A stretch of 64,000 nucleotides of DNA from Luteitalea pratensis. GTDB lineage: Bacteria > Acidobacteriota > Vicinamibacteria > Vicinamibacterales > Vicinamibacteraceae. The stretch is taken from contig NZ_CP015136.1 in the NCBI RefSeq assembly GCF_001618865.1, positions 5,367,001-5,431,000 on the forward strand. Direction: 5' to 3'. The notes below the pieces were generated by a model, which saw only the letters and a program-made list of their open reading frames with translations, made no database searches and was not told the DNA's origin. Shown piece by piece: positions 1 to 9,916 of the stretch. How positions within the stretch are numbered: the first letter of the stretch is position 1; each line of letters opens with the position of its first letter. The position numbers and the translations under genes are program-made.

Positions 1-286
1 GGACAGCTTCATCGTCGTTGCGGAGTTGCCAGGCGTGCGCCGCGCGGACGTGGATGTCAAGGCCACGCACGATACGGTGACGATCCGCGGCTTTCGGCCG
101 GACCCCGGCTGCGAGCCGGCCTGTTACGTGCGCCTCGAGCGCGGCCATGGCCAGTTCGTCCGCCGCTTCACCTTCCCCGCCCCGCTCGCCGTGGATGCGG
201 TGCAGGCCGACTTCAAGGACGGCATTTTGACCGTGACGCTGCCGAAAGCCGTCGAGGCGCGAGGCCGTCGCGTCGAGGTGGGCTAG
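1..286 (+). CDS. Hsp20/alpha-crystallin small heat shock protein (5' truncated by window edge)
   Basis: The frame is open from base 2, so only the C-terminal 94 residues are in the window. The alpha-crystallin signature is clear: VVAELPGV near the start, then a VTIRG strand, FVRRFTFPAPL, and the closing DGILTVTLPKA motif before a short basic tail. Small heat shock proteins hold unfolding proteins in the cytoplasm without using ATP. The stop codon lies one base before the ATG of the HtrA-type protease gene, so the two are probably co-transcribed. That pairs a holdase with an envelope quality-control protease. The true start is outside the window. Confidence 0.9.
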   Translation, partial: DSFIVVAELPGVRRADVDVKATHDTVTIRGFRPDPGCEPACYVRLERGHGQFVRRFTFPAPLAVDAVQADFKDGILTVTLPKAVEARGRRVEVG

Positions 287-287
287 C

Positions 288-1415
288 ATGCGCCGTCTCC
301 TCCTGCCGGCCGCTCTCGTTGCAGCGAGTTTCTTTGCCGGCATGGTCGTCACCGGGCGCATTGGGCCGTCTGAGCAGGCAACCGCTCAGCCAGCGACGCC
401 CGCGGCCCAGGCGCCAGTTGCGCCGGCGCCGCGATCGGCCGTGCCGGGCGGGCCTTTGCCGGAACTGGCCGACATCGCCGAGCTCGTTATCCCCAGCGTC
501 GTCAACATCTCGGCGATGGGGTCGCGCCAGATGCGGCTGCCCTTCGGCTTCGTGGACGAACAGCCGACCCAGAGCGCCGGATCGGGCGTAGTCATCCGGA
601 AGTCGGGAGACGTCGGCTACATCCTCACCAATGCGCACGTCATCGGCGACGCGACGCAATTGAGCGTGGTGCTGTGGAATCGCCGCGAGCGGACAGCCGA
701 ACTTGTCGGCATCGATCCGTACGCCGACCTGGCGCTGTTGCGCGTGAAGGATCCGAGTCTGCAGCCAGTGATCTGGGGCGACAGTGCGCGATTGCGCGTG
801 GCCGAGTGGGTGATGGCAGTCGGCAACCCGTATCAGTTGGGCGAGACCGTCACGCTCGGCATCGTCTCGGCGGTCGGCCGCACCAACCCGCAGATGTCGG
901 TCGTCGCCGACTACATCCAGACCGACGCGGCGATCAATCCGGGCAATTCCGGTGGCGCCCTCGTCAATCGGCGCGGCGAACTGGTCGGCATCAACACCTG
1001 GATCTACAGCGAGAGCGGTGGCTACCAGGGCATCGGCTTCGCGGTCCCGAGCAACCTGGCGCGAGACGTCGCGGCCCAGCTCGAGAAGTTCGGGAAGGTG
1101 CAGCGCGGCACGATCAGCGGCATCATCCGCATCGCCCCGCTCAACCCCGGCCTCGCGCAGGATCTCAACGTGACATCCACCGACGGCGTGGTCGTCTACC
1201 GCATGCGCCGCTCCGGCGATGCCTGGGCGGCCGGCGTCCGTGCCGGCGACGTCATCGTCGGCTTCAACGGCACCGGGATCAGGAACACCGAGGAGTTCGA
1301 GCGCTCGATGCTGACTGCCCCGGTCGGATCGGTCGCGACCCTCCGCGTGCGCCGCGCCCGCGAGGAGTTCGACATCAAGGTCCCAATCACCGAAGCGCCA
1401 CTTCGGACTCAGTAA
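288..1415 (+). CDS. HtrA/DegP-type trypsin-like serine protease with PDZ domain
   Basis: This 375-residue S1C serine endopeptidase is probably anchored or exported to the periplasm. A hydrophobic N-terminal segment (about residues 4-22) is followed by a Pro/Ala-rich linker. The trypsin-like domain shows the catalytic triad His117 (TNAHVIG), Asp147 (YADLALLRV) and Ser221 (NPGNSGGAL). One C-terminal PDZ domain (about 280-370) contains GDVIVGFNG. Length and single PDZ fit DegS or HhoB-like members better than two-PDZ DegP. The ATG is one base after the Hsp20 stop, which suggests an operon for protein quality control. The family degrades or refolds misfolded envelope proteins; the substrate here is unknown. 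Confidence 0.93.
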   Translation: MRRLLLPAALVAASFFAGMVVTGRIGPSEQATAQPATPAAQAPVAPAPRSAVPGGPLPELADIAELVIPSVVNISAMGSRQMRLPFGFVDEQPTQSAGSGVVIRKSGDVGYILTNAHVIGDATQLSVVLWNRRERTAELVGIDPYADLALLRVKDPSLQPVIWGDSARLRVAEWVMAVGNPYQLGETVTLGIVSAVGRTNPQMSVVADYIQTDAAINPGNSGGALVNRRGELVGINTWIYSESGGYQGIGFAVPSNLARDVAAQLEKFGKVQRGTISGIIRIAPLNPGLAQDLNVTSTDGVVVYRMRRSGDAWAAGVRAGDVIVGFNGTGIRNTEEFERSMLTAPVGSVATLRVRRAREEFDIKVPITEAPLRTQ

Positions 1416-1517
1416 TGCCTCATGCCTCATGCCTGACGTTCTGAGGTGATGGACCGCTCGGAGAGCGGTCCCTACCAACGATGCGGACATCGGACATCAG
1501 GCATCAGGCATCAGGCA
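1416..1517. repeat. Heptamer tandem arrays around a REP-like hairpin
   Basis: Between the convergent protease and glycosylase genes lie three TGCCTCA-type heptamers (1416-1436). A 9-bp stem hairpin follows at 1451-1471 (GGACCGCTC, loop GGA, GAGCGGTCC). Then come TCAGGCA/TCGGACA heptamers (1483-1517) running up to the glycosylase stop codon. The hairpin belongs to a family found again at 50648 and 50708. The hairpin may also end transcription from both sides. Confidence 0.75.
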
Positions 1518-2150
1518 TCACCTCGGCCTCCCTGACACCGACGGGTGTCCTGGCACGTAGGCGCGCCAGGGCTTGTCCTGCCCGACACGGATGCCGATGC
1601 GTGGACTCCACGCGACGGGGAGGCGCCCCGCGGGTCCTGGTGGCTGCTCGATGCGCAGCGGGCCGCCATCGAGTGGCGCACGGTTCTGCGCACCCGTAAT
1701 CGCGAGCGCACGCGTCAGGTTGCCCGGGCCGCGGCAGAGTTCAGCATCGTTGCCCGTCCACTCCCGCTCCACGTCCGCACGTCGTGTCGAGCGCCGCGCG
1801 CGCATCAGGTCGAGTCCGGCGGCCGGTTCGAGCGCTCGAATGAGCACGGCTGCCGGACTGCCTTCCGGCTCCGTGACGGCGTTGACCAGCCAGTGCACGC
1901 CGTAATTGAAATAGACGTAGGCAACGCCGGGGGACCCGTAGAGGGGCTGGTTGCGGCGCGTCGGGCCGGGCGCCGCGTGACAGGCCGGATCGGTCTCGCC
2001 GATGTAAGCCTCGACTTCCACGATCACGCCGGCGGCAATGCCATCGTCGGTGTCATGAACCAGCACCATCCCGATCAGGTCGTGGGCGACGTCCAGCGTC
2101 GGCCTCGCGAAGTAGGCCGGGGCCAGTGCACGCGTCGGACGCAGTCTCAC
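1518..2150 (-). CDS. DNA-3-methyladenine glycosylase (AAG/MPG family)
   Basis: This 210-residue monofunctional glycosylase starts base excision repair by removing alkylated purines. It matches the human AAG/MPG fold family rather than AlkA. Residues aligned with human Glu125, Tyr127 and His136 are present as Glu47, Tyr49 and His58 in VEVEAYIGETDPACHA. The family motifs YGVHWLVNAV and GPGNLTRAL follow, and the length is typical. The gene converges on the htrA-like gene across a repeat-rich gap. The start is the first ATG after an in-frame stop. UvrA, another repair protein, is encoded nearby, but nothing suggests co-transcription. Confidence 0.95.
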   Translation of the reverse strand: MRLRPTRALAPAYFARPTLDVAHDLIGMVLVHDTDDGIAAGVIVEVEAYIGETDPACHAAPGPTRRNQPLYGSPGVAYVYFNYGVHWLVNAVTEPEGSPAAVLIRALEPAAGLDLMRARRSTRRADVEREWTGNDAELCRGPGNLTRALAITGAQNRAPLDGGPLRIEQPPGPAGRLPVAWSPRIGIRVGQDKPWRAYVPGHPSVSGRPR

Positions 2151-2275
2151 GCTTCCAGCGTAGCGTGAGATCGTCTGGCGCGGACCCCGTCCCCCTCTAG
2201 CCGTCGACCTTCAGGCGTGGGCACCGGAGCCTGGGCGGAGGCGGCGCGACGGTGTAGCGGAGGCGGCGCAAACGT

Positions 2276-2331
2276 GTAGCCGTCGACCTTCCACCTTCGC
2301 CAAGGCTACGGCGGACAAGTCAGGTCGACGG
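2276..2331. repeat. 56-bp interspersed palindromic-ended repeat, copy 1
   Basis: The element ends in CCGTCGACCT / AGGTCGACGG inverted repeats. It is the reverse complement of 12334-12389 with one mismatch in 56 bases. A solo left end also appears at 2201-2210. No coding potential or transposase is visible, so it looks like a REP or MITE-type element. Confidence 0.85.
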
Positions 2332-2357
2332 TCAGTGATCCTCCCGGAAGATTCGCG

Positions 2358-3614
2358 CTAGCCCTTGCGCAGGCGCGCGATCGCGCGCTCGGCAGCACGC
2401 ACCACGCGCAGGTCGCCGTCGCCACGGGCGCGCTCGAGCAGCACGAGCGCCTCGTCGCCGCCGATGAAGCCCAGCACCAGCGTCACGCTTTCACGCGTCG
2501 CCGGGTCCTTCGACGCCAGCGCCTGGTCGAGGCCAGGCACCGCGCGGGCCCCGAGTTCGACGAGGTAACCCATCGCCTGCTCGTGATTGGCGCCGTTGTC
2601 CAGCGCCTGCACGAGCGAACTGACGCCGCTGCTGCCGCCCTGCGGGCCGGCCATCACCGAGGCGAATGCCCCGGCCAGTTGGACGTCGCGCTCCTTGTCC
2701 CCGGCCAGGGTGGTCGCGGCCTGCTGCGCGGCCTCGCGGTTGCCGCTGCGTGCCAGGCCCTCACCCGCCAGCCGTCGCAGGTTCGGAGACGATGCGGTCA
2801 GTTGCGCCACGAACACCGGCTGCGACGAGGCGTGCGCGATACGCGCAAGGGCATCGAGCGCGGCCTCGGCGCGGGGTCCCTTGCCCTTGTGATACGTGAA
2901 CTGGTCGGTGAGTGGTGTCAAGGCCTGCCAGGCCTTGACGTCGCCAAGGGCACGCATCGCGGCGGTTGCGACGCGGGTGCTCTTGTCGTTGAGGGCCTGC
3001 ACGAGCGCGTCGCCCGCCGTGCTCACGCGCAGCCCGCCGATCACCCGTGCGGTCGCTTCCCGGATGTCCTCGTTGGTGTCCTGCAACAGGCGCGGCAACG
3101 CGTCGGCCGCATAGCCATCGAGCGGCGGGCGCGCCATGACCCCGAGCGCGTACACCGACTCGATGCGCACACGCGGGTTCTGGTCGAACATCGACTGCGC
3201 GAGGCCGTTGGTGAGCTCGACCGGAACCGGCTGCGGGATCAGGCCATAGGGCCCGAGATCGTAGATGCTCTGCGCGGCGCTGCGCGAACGGGTCTCGACG
3301 ATGAGCCCCTTCTTGCGCTTGACGATCGCCGGCTTCTCGACGTGATAGAAGCTCAGCAGCGTGTAGATGGTCTCGAGTTGGACGTCGTCCACCGGATCGG
3401 TGAGCAATTGGCTGATCTGCGCGATCGCTTCGGGATAGGCCGTGGCGCCAAGCGAGCGCAAGGCATCGAGTCGGTTTTCGGGGGCTGCCGATCGAAGTTG
3501 CGTCACGACCTGGTCATAGGACGCGCGCGCAGCGGGCACGGGGGCCTCTTGCGCGATCGCCGGCGGGGCGCACGCGAGCAAACCGAGGAGGGTGGTCGTC
3601 TTGAGGAGTCGCAT
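2358..3614 (-). CDS. Secreted or periplasmic HEAT-repeat protein
   Basis: I chose the ATG at 3614 because it opens directly on a signal peptide (MRLLKTTTLLGLLACAPPAIA). The upstream in-frame start adds only six residues. The mature part (about 400 residues) is built from helical HEAT/PBS-lyase-type repeats such as VRIESVYALGVMA, IREATARVIGGL, VATAAMRALGDV and LRRLAGEGLARSG. These form a superhelical scaffold for protein-protein contacts. No catalytic residues are apparent. It lies just downstream of uvrA on the same strand with a gap of 44 bases, so read-through is possible, but a role in repair is not implied because the product is exported. The partner is unknown. Confidence 0.85.
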   Translation of the reverse strand: MRLLKTTTLLGLLACAPPAIAQEAPVPAARASYDQVVTQLRSAAPENRLDALRSLGATAYPEAIAQISQLLTDPVDDVQLETIYTLLSFYHVEKPAIVKRKKGLIVETRSRSAAQSIYDLGPYGLIPQPVPVELTNGLAQSMFDQNPRVRIESVYALGVMARPPLDGYAADALPRLLQDTNEDIREATARVIGGLRVSTAGDALVQALNDKSTRVATAAMRALGDVKAWQALTPLTDQFTYHKGKGPRAEAALDALARIAHASSQPVFVAQLTASSPNLRRLAGEGLARSGNREAAQQAATTLAGDKERDVQLAGAFASVMAGPQGGSSGVSSLVQALDNGANHEQAMGYLVELGARAVPGLDQALASKDPATRESVTLVLGFIGGDEALVLLERARGDGDLRVVRAAERAIARLRKG

Positions 3615-3658
3615 CGGCAGGTAGTGTAACAATCGTCGGCAGCGACGAGGTCACCCAG

Positions 3659-6646
3659 CTAGCCGTCGCGTCCGACGACGTCCTGGTGAGCCTCGAGGAC
3701 GGCCCGCAGGTGGCGTCCGGTGTGAGACGCCTCGACGCCAACGATCGTCTCCGGCGATCCCACGGCCACCACTTCGCCGCCCGCGTACCCACCTTCAGGT
3801 CCGAGATCGATGACCCAGTCCGCTGTCTTGATCACGTCCAGGTTGTGTTCAATCACCAGCAGCGAGTGCCCTGCGGCCAGGAGCTTGCGGAAGGCTGCCA
3901 GCAGCTTCGCGATGTCGTCGAAATGCAGTCCGGTGGTCGGCTCGTCGAGGATGTAGAGCATCCGCTCGCCGCCCTGGGTCGAGAGGTGCGCCGCGATCTT
4001 GACGCGCTGGGCCTCTCCGCCCGACAGCGTTGTCGCGGGCTGGCCGAGACGCAGGTAGCCGAGTCCGATCTCCTCCAGCACCTGTAACCGGCGAAGCACC
4101 TTCGGCGATCCGTTGAAGAACTGCAGCGCCTCGCGCACCGTCAGGTCGAGCACCTGGTGAATGTTCTTGCCTCGGTACGTCACCTCGAGGACCTGGGGAC
4201 GGAAGCGTGTGCCATCGCAGACGTCGCAGGGCACGAACACGTCGGCGAGAAACTGCATTTCGACGCGCACCTGGCCTTCGCCTTCGCACGCGTCGCAGCG
4301 ACCGCCTGGCACGTTGAACGAGAAACTGCTCGCGGTGAGGCCGCGCGTGCGCGCGTCCTTGGTCGTGGCGAAGATCTCGCGGATCGGATCGAACGCCTTC
4401 AGGTAGGTCACCGGGTTGGAGCGCGGTGTCCTGCCGATTGGCGCCTGGTCGACGAGGATGACGTCCGACACCAGCTCGACGCCTTCGAGCCGCCGGCATG
4501 CGCCGACGGCCTTATCGTACTCGCCCTTGGCCCGCTTGATGCCGGCGTGGATCACGTCGTGCACCAGCGTCGACTTGCCGGAGCCCGACACGCCGGTGAC
4601 CACCGTGAACAGGCCGAGTGGCACCTCGACGTCGATGTTCTTCAGGTTGTGCTCGGTGGCGCCGAGCACGCGCAGTTTCTGCCCGGTGGGCTTGCGCCGC
4701 GTTGCCGGCACGGGGATCGCGAGGTCGTCGCGCAGGTACTTCCCGGTGAGCGATCGCGGGTCCTTGCGCAGGCCCTCGAGCGAACCGGCATAGACGACAC
4801 GGCCACCGAGTTCGCCGGCGCCGAGCCCCATGTCGATGATCTCGTCGGCGACGGCGATCATGTCAGCGTCGTGCTCGACGACGAGCACGGTGTTGCCCTG
4901 GTCGCGCAGCTGCCGGAGGATGCCGATGAGGCGCAGGTTGTCGCGCGGGTGCAGGCCGATGGACGGTTCGTCGAGCACGTACAGCGTGCCGACGAGCGCC
5001 GACCCGAGCGACGTCGCCAGGCTGATGCGCTGCGACTCACCGCCCGACAGCGTCGACGACAACCGATCGAGCGTGAGGTAATCCAGCCCGACGTTGCTCA
5101 GGAACGTGAGGCGCTTGACGATCTCGGCCTGCAGCTTGTCGGCAATCGCCGCCTCGCGTTCCGACAGCGCCAGGCTCGCGAAGAAATCGAGCGCCTCTCG
5201 CACGGTCATCGCGCCGACCCGATCGATCGTCAGCGTCTGTACCTGCACGTCACGCGCCTCGCGGCGCAGGCGCGCACCGCCGCAGTCCGGGCACGTCTGG
5301 TAGCCGCGATAGCGGCTCAGGAACACCCGGACGTGGACCTTGTACTTCTTGCGCTCGAGCAGCGCAAAGAAGCCGCGCACGCCCTCATAGCTGCCATCGC
5401 CGTCGACGACGAAGGCCCGCTCCGCGTCCGAAAGCTGCTCCCACGGCACGTCGAGCCGCACCTTGCCCTCGCGGCCCTGCCGCTTGAGGTGGGTCTGGTA
5501 GCCGCGGTACTGCGGCTTGGTCCACGGATCGATCGCGCCCTGCGTGAGGGTCTTGCCCGGGTTGGGCACCACGAGGCCGAGATCGAGCTCCATCACGTTG
5601 CCGAAGCCGTGGCAGGTCGGGCATGCGCCGAACGGGTTGTTGAACGAGAACAGCCGCGGCTGCGGCACTTCGTACGGGATGCCGCACGTCCGGCACTCGA
5701 ACCGCTCGGAGAAGACGTGGCGAACGGGCGCTGCTGAGGTGGTGTCCACCCTCGCTTTGCCGGACGTCTCGCCTGCTCGCGCAGCTTCGGTGGACGCCCG
5801 AACTGCCCCCTCGTTCGATTCGGGCAATTCGATCGCGAAGGCCGCGCCGCCGCCTTCCTGGTACGCGACCTCGAGCGAGTCAGTGAGACGCGCGACGACG
5901 TCGGGCGCGACCTTGATGCGGTCGACGATCACCTCGAGCGTGGCTCGGCCCTCGAGCGACGTCAGGGGTACGTCGGCCAGGTTCTGCATCTGGCCATCGA
6001 GCAACACGCGTGTGAAGCCGCGGCGCCGCAACGTCTCGAGCGTCGACTCCAGCGACAGGCGCGCGTCCTTCTTCGTCGTCCGCCCGCTCGTCCCGCCGTC
6101 GTCATCGTCCTCACGGGCGGCGTCCTCGTCGGCTGCCGTCACGTGGAGACTGACGATCGGCATCTCGAACCCGAGCAGGAGGCGCGTGCCGGTGGGCAGG
6201 CCAGCGAGGCGCTGCGCGACCACTTCGGCCGACTCACGGATGACCTCGCGACCGCAGTTGCGGCAGAAAGTCCGGCCGACCCTGGCGAAAAGGAGGCGGA
6301 GGTAGTCGTGGATTTCGGTCGTGGTGCCGACGGTGCTGCGCGGGTTCCGGATGCTGTTCTTCTGCCGGATCGCGATTGCAGGCGAGATGCCGTGAATCGA
6401 GTCGACGTCGGGCCGCTCCATCCGTTCGAGGAACTGGCGCGCGTACGCCGACAGCGACTCGACGTACCGCCGCTGCCCCTCGGCGTAGATCGTGTCGAAG
6501 GCCAGCGAGGATTTGCCCGACCCGGAGACGCCGGTGATGACCACCAGCTTGCGCGCCGGCAAGGTGACGTCCACCTGCTTCAGGTTGTGGGTGCGGGCGC
6601 CCTTGACCACGATGTCCCGGATAGGCGCAGTCGGGGGAGTCGGCAT
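3659..6646 (-). CDS. uvrA: Excinuclease ABC subunit A
   Basis: This is the DNA damage-recognition ATPase of nucleotide excision repair (995 residues from the ATG at 6646; a TTG lies one codon upstream). Two ABC modules are seen. The first Walker A is GVSGSGKSS (about 39-47) with signature SGGESQRI; the second Walker A is GVSGSGKST with signature SGGEAQRV. Zinc-finger cysteines appear as [23 protein letters not shown], and [14 protein letters not shown]. The protein is somewhat longer than the usual 940 residues. The extra length is two low-complexity insertions in the N-terminal half, an Asp/Glu/Lys-rich one after IVSLHVTA and an Ala/Ser/Thr-rich one before [10 protein letters not shown]. UvrB and UvrC are not in the window. 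Confidence 0.98.
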   Translation of the reverse strand: MPTPPTAPIRDIVVKGARTHNLKQVDVTLPARKLVVITGVSGSGKSSLAFDTIYAEGQRRYVESLSAYARQFLERMERPDVDSIHGISPAIAIRQKNSIRNPRSTVGTTTEIHDYLRLLFARVGRTFCRNCGREVIRESAEVVAQRLAGLPTGTRLLLGFEMPIVSLHVTAADEDAAREDDDDGGTSGRTTKKDARLSLESTLETLRRRGFTRVLLDGQMQNLADVPLTSLEGRATLEVIVDRIKVAPDVVARLTDSLEVAYQEGGGAAFAIELPESNEGAVRASTEAARAGETSGKARVDTTSAAPVRHVFSERFECRTCGIPYEVPQPRLFSFNNPFGACPTCHGFGNVMELDLGLVVPNPGKTLTQGAIDPWTKPQYRGYQTHLKRQGREGKVRLDVPWEQLSDAERAFVVDGDGSYEGVRGFFALLERKKYKVHVRVFLSRYRGYQTCPDCGGARLRREARDVQVQTLTIDRVGAMTVREALDFFASLALSEREAAIADKLQAEIVKRLTFLSNVGLDYLTLDRLSSTLSGGESQRISLATSLGSALVGTLYVLDEPSIGLHPRDNLRLIGILRQLRDQGNTVLVVEHDADMIAVADEIIDMGLGAGELGGRVVYAGSLEGLRKDPRSLTGKYLRDDLAIPVPATRRKPTGQKLRVLGATEHNLKNIDVEVPLGLFTVVTGVSGSGKSTLVHDVIHAGIKRAKGEYDKAVGACRRLEGVELVSDVILVDQAPIGRTPRSNPVTYLKAFDPIREIFATTKDARTRGLTASSFSFNVPGGRCDACEGEGQVRVEMQFLADVFVPCDVCDGTRFRPQVLEVTYRGKNIHQVLDLTVREALQFFNGSPKVLRRLQVLEEIGLGYLRLGQPATTLSGGEAQRVKIAAHLSTQGGERMLYILDEPTTGLHFDDIAKLLAAFRKLLAAGHSLLVIEHNLDVIKTADWVIDLGPEGGYAGGEVVAVGSPETIVGVEASHTGRHLRAVLEAHQDVVGRDG

Positions 6647-6662
6647 CAACTAATCAGCATAC

Positions 6663-6683
6663 CTGAACGCTGAACGCCGAACG
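6663..6683. repeat. Three heptamer repeats (CTGAACG type)
   Basis: Three tandem 7-bp units occupy the divergent gap between uvrA and nagB. The same kind of unit (GCGTTCA/GCGTTCG on the other strand) forms an array at 44542-44576. Confidence 0.7.
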
Positions 6684-6756
6684 CCAGCAACCGCCGAAGA
6701 CCGACGGCCGCAGGCCCAGGGCCGACGCGGTTCCCCGTGTGCTAGAGTCGCGCGCA

Positions 6757-7512
6757 ATGAGAATCACGGTTCATGCCGACGCTGCCGCGCTCGGTGCTGC
6801 CGCGGCCACCGAAGTGGCACAGGCCATCGTCGAGGCCGTGCAGGCTCGCGGGCGGGCCCGCATCATCGTCGCGACTGGCGCGTCGCAGTTCACGTTCCTC
6901 GACGCGCTCGTGGCGCGGACGGACGTGCCGTGGGCGCAGGTGGATGCGTTCCACCTCGACGAGTACCTGGGGCTGCCGCTGAGCCATCCGGCAAGCTTCC
7001 GGAAGTACCTGCAGGAGCGCCTCTTCAGCCGTGTACCGATCGGGTCGGCGTACCTGCTCGACGGCGAAGGCGACCCGTCCCAGGTCCTGGCTGCGGCGAG
7101 TGCAGCGATTTCGGCGGCGCCCATTGACCTGTGTTGCTGTGGCATCGGCGAGAACGGTCACCTTGCCTTCAACGACCCGCCCGCCGACTTCGTGACGGAC
7201 CAGCCGTACCTCGTCGTGAACCTCGACGAGGCGTGCCGGCGTCAGCAGGTCGGCGAAGGCTGGTTCGCCGGCCTCGACGATGTACCGGCGCAGGCGTTGA
7301 GCATGTCCGTGCGGCAGATCATGAGGAGCCGGCAGATCTTCTGCATGGTGCCCGACGAGCGCAAGTCAGTCGCCGTCCAGGCGTCACTCGAAGGACCGGT
7401 GACATCGGACGTACCTGCATCCATCCTGCAGACACATCCGAACATGCGGCTCTTCCTCGATCCGGCGTCCGCGTCGCGTCTCGAGGCCGGCACGATCACC
7501 GCGGGTAGCTGA
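6757..7512 (+). CDS. nagB: Glucosamine-6-phosphate deaminase / isomerase family
   Basis: This protein of about 251 residues belongs to the family that converts glucosamine-6-phosphate to fructose-6-phosphate and ammonia. The ATG at 6757 fits the family start better than the GTG six codons upstream. The active-site segment VDAFHLDEYLG supplies Asp68 (E. coli Asp72). GIGENGHLAFNDP supplies His135 (E. coli His143). Relative to E. coli NagB, the Asp141 position is Asn133 and Glu148 is Asp140, so it belongs to a divergent subfamily. It begins a tight operon with an MFS carrier and nagA, which supports an amino-sugar role. An isomerase acting on another hexosamine phosphate is the main alternative. 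Confidence 0.88.
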   Translation: MRITVHADAAALGAAAATEVAQAIVEAVQARGRARIIVATGASQFTFLDALVARTDVPWAQVDAFHLDEYLGLPLSHPASFRKYLQERLFSRVPIGSAYLLDGEGDPSQVLAAASAAISAAPIDLCCCGIGENGHLAFNDPPADFVTDQPYLVVNLDEACRRQQVGEGWFAGLDDVPAQALSMSVRQIMRSRQIFCMVPDERKSVAVQASLEGPVTSDVPASILQTHPNMRLFLDPASASRLEAGTITAGS

Positions 7513-7517
7513 TCGCC

Positions 7518-8831
7518 GTGTCGAGCGCGCCGACCAAGATCCCGCACCTGCGGTGGTACATCGCCATACTGCTGTGCCTGGCGTCGGAGCTGAACTACTT
7601 CGACCGTCAGGCGCTGTCGGTGCTGGCGGTGCAGATCCAGAAGGATCTCGGTTTCAGTTCCGTTCAGTACGGCCAGATCACGTCGGCCTTCCTCCTCAGC
7701 TACGCGGTCATGTATGCCGTCAGCGGCCGCATCATCGACGTCGTCGGGACACGGCGCGGCTACCTGTACTTCGTCAGCGCGTGGTCAGCCGCCGCGATGT
7801 CGCATGCGCTGGCGCGGTCGGTCTTCGGGTTCCAGGTCGCGCGCTTCGCGCTCGGCGCCGCCGAAGCGGCCGTGATCCCTGGTGGCGTGAAGGCGGCGGC
7901 CGAGTGGTTCCCGATCCGGGAACGTGCCCTCGCCGTCGGCATCTTCAACGCGGGCACCGCCCTCGGCTCGACGTTGGCGGTGCCGATCATCGGCGCCATC
8001 GCGCTCTCGTTCGGCTGGCAATGGGCGTTCGTCTTCGCCGGTGCACTCGGATTCCTCTGGCTGCCGTTCTGGTGGTGGCTGTATCACAAGCCCGAAGACC
8101 ATCGCTGGATCACCGAGGCCGAGCGCTCGCTGATCCTCGGCGATCGTACCGCGGCCGACGAAGCGGGCCGGCCTGCGGTCTCGACGCTGCTGCGCATGAA
8201 GGAAACGTGGGGGTGCGTGGCCGCTCGCGTGCTCACCGATCCAATCACGTACTTCCTGCAATTCTGGGTGCCCAAGTACCTGCAGGAGGAGCGTGGGATC
8301 TCGCTGGCCGCACTGGCCGCGATCGGCTGGTTGCCGTACGCGGCACTCGCGGTCGGCAACGTGATGTCCGGCGCGATTCCGCGCTACCTCGTCACCCGGC
8401 ACGCCTTCAGCGTCAACCGCGCCCGCAAGCTCACGACATTCACTGTCTCGTCGGCCGCGCTGCTCCTGTTCCTTGCGCTGACCCGCATCGATGCGCTGGT
8501 CCCGTACGTGTCCGGCCTCGGCCTGACGGGCACGTCGCTCGCGATCATCTGCATCACCGGCGTGATGTTCTGTCACGGCGCGTGGGGCAACGTGATCCTG
8601 CCGGCGGAAGTGTTCCCGACCCGCGCCGTGGGCACGGTCACGGGTATCGGCGGCTTCCTCGGCAGTGCGATGGGGTTCGTGACCCAGCTGGCGATTGGGT
8701 ACGGCGTCCAGCACGCGGGGTACGCGCCCATCTTCCTGATCTGTTCGTCGGCGTATCTGATCGCGTTCCTGCTGGTCGTGGTGCTGATCGGCGAGCTCGG
8801 ACGCATCCGGCAGGTGCCAAGCGGTGCCTGA
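7518..8831 (+). CDS. MFS transporter, probable amino-sugar or sugar-acid importer
   Basis: This 437-residue inner-membrane carrier has about 12 predicted helices and starts at GTG five bases after the nagB stop. The motif between helices 2 and 3 (SGRIIDVVGTRRG) and the N-terminal LNYFDRQALSVLA resemble the anion:cation symporter group (ExuT/GudP-like). These usually import sugar acids or organic anions with protons. Its position between nagB and nagA suggests uptake of N-acetylglucosamine or a related sugar. Substrate specificity cannot be read from sequence. It overlaps the start of nagA by eight bases, so the two are probably translationally coupled. Confidence 0.85.
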   Translation: MSSAPTKIPHLRWYIAILLCLASELNYFDRQALSVLAVQIQKDLGFSSVQYGQITSAFLLSYAVMYAVSGRIIDVVGTRRGYLYFVSAWSAAAMSHALARSVFGFQVARFALGAAEAAVIPGGVKAAAEWFPIRERALAVGIFNAGTALGSTLAVPIIGAIALSFGWQWAFVFAGALGFLWLPFWWWLYHKPEDHRWITEAERSLILGDRTAADEAGRPAVSTLLRMKETWGCVAARVLTDPITYFLQFWVPKYLQEERGISLAALAAIGWLPYAALAVGNVMSGAIPRYLVTRHAFSVNRARKLTTFTVSSAALLLFLALTRIDALVPYVSGLGLTGTSLAIICITGVMFCHGAWGNVILPAEVFPTRAVGTVTGIGGFLGSAMGFVTQLAIGYGVQHAGYAPIFLICSSAYLIAFLLVVVLIGELGRIRQVPSGA

Positions 8832-9810
8832 GCATCGTGGGCCCGCCTTCGTCGATCTGCAGGTCAACGGCTTTGCCGGCGTCGACTACAACGCCGACGT
8901 GTCGATCGAACAGATCGTGCAGTCGTTCGCCGCCATGGAATGCACTGGCGTGGGACTGTGCCTGCCGACGATCATCACCTCGACCTACGAGCACTTCCGT
9001 GACTGCGCTCGCCGCCTGATCGCGACAGGCCACCCGATCGTCGCGGGCATTCACATGGAGGGGCCCTACATCTCGCCGGAGGATGGCTTCCGCGGCGCGC
9101 ACCCACGCGCGTGTGTCGTCGCCCCGTCGCTCGATGATTTCGCGCGGCGCCAGGATGCCGCCGACGGCCACATCCGACTCGTGACCGTCGCCGCCGAAGT
9201 GCCCGGTGTCCTGCCGGTCATCGAAAGCGTCGTCGCCAGCGGCGTGCGAGTCGCCCTCGGGCATACCAACGCCACGACCGATCAGATCGCCGACGCGGTG
9301 AAGGCGGGCGCGACGATGTCGACGCACCTGGGCAACGGGTGCCCCGCCGTCCTGCCGCGGCACCCCAACGTGATCTGGGACCAGTTGGCGACCGATGCGC
9401 TGCACGCCTCGTTCATCGTCGACGGCCATCACCTGCCGCCCGCCGCCGTGCGCGCCATGGTGCGCGCCAAGGGCGTCGAACGCTGCATGCTGGTCACCGA
9501 CGCGATGATGGCGGCCAGTGCCCCGCCGGGCGTTTACCGGCTGGGCGAGCTCGAAGTAATCGCTACTCCCTCGGGACGAGTCGCCGCTGCGGGATCGCTG
9601 ACGCTGGCAGGATCCGCGCTCACGATGCCTCGTGCCGTTGGCCTCACCTATCGATGGGTATCCCTAGATATGGGGGTTGTCTGGGCCATGGCCTCAACAC
9701 TGCCGGCCGAGTACCTTGGAATGGCGCCGCGAGGCGAGTCGCACGTGGTCTGGAGCGACGACGCCAGCGAGGTCACGCACGTCGCGTTCAGGCCCGACAC
9801 GATCGGCTGA
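8824..9810 (+). CDS. nagA: N-acetylglucosamine-6-phosphate deacetylase, short form
   Basis: This amidohydrolase-fold enzyme removes acetate from GlcNAc-6-phosphate to give the NagB substrate. Family positions are all seen: Glu79 in HMEGPY, His147 in ALGHTNA, His168 in STHLGNG, His202 in VDGHH, and catalytic Asp226 in LVTDAM. At 328 residues from a GTG overlapping the upstream stop, it is shorter than the usual 380. It lacks most of the N-terminal beta-sandwich and opens almost at once on the DLQVNG motif. The operon nagB-MFS-nagA forms a compact import and degradation route for GlcNAc. No linked kinase or regulator is seen. Confidence 0.92.
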   Translation: MPEHRGPAFVDLQVNGFAGVDYNADVSIEQIVQSFAAMECTGVGLCLPTIITSTYEHFRDCARRLIATGHPIVAGIHMEGPYISPEDGFRGAHPRACVVAPSLDDFARRQDAADGHIRLVTVAAEVPGVLPVIESVVASGVRVALGHTNATTDQIADAVKAGATMSTHLGNGCPAVLPRHPNVIWDQLATDALHASFIVDGHHLPPAAVRAMVRAKGVERCMLVTDAMMAASAPPGVYRLGELEVIATPSGRVAAAGSLTLAGSALTMPRAVGLTYRWVSLDMGVVWAMASTLPAEYLGMAPRGESHVVWSDDASEVTHVAFRPDTIG

Positions 9811-9916
9811 TCTTCGGATTTACTCTTGTCTTCGCGCGTCCGCTCCGCGCACCATGATGCGCACGACCCGTCGTACCGATAGTTGAGGTAGCGATGGGGG
9901 CGGCGGCGGGACACGA

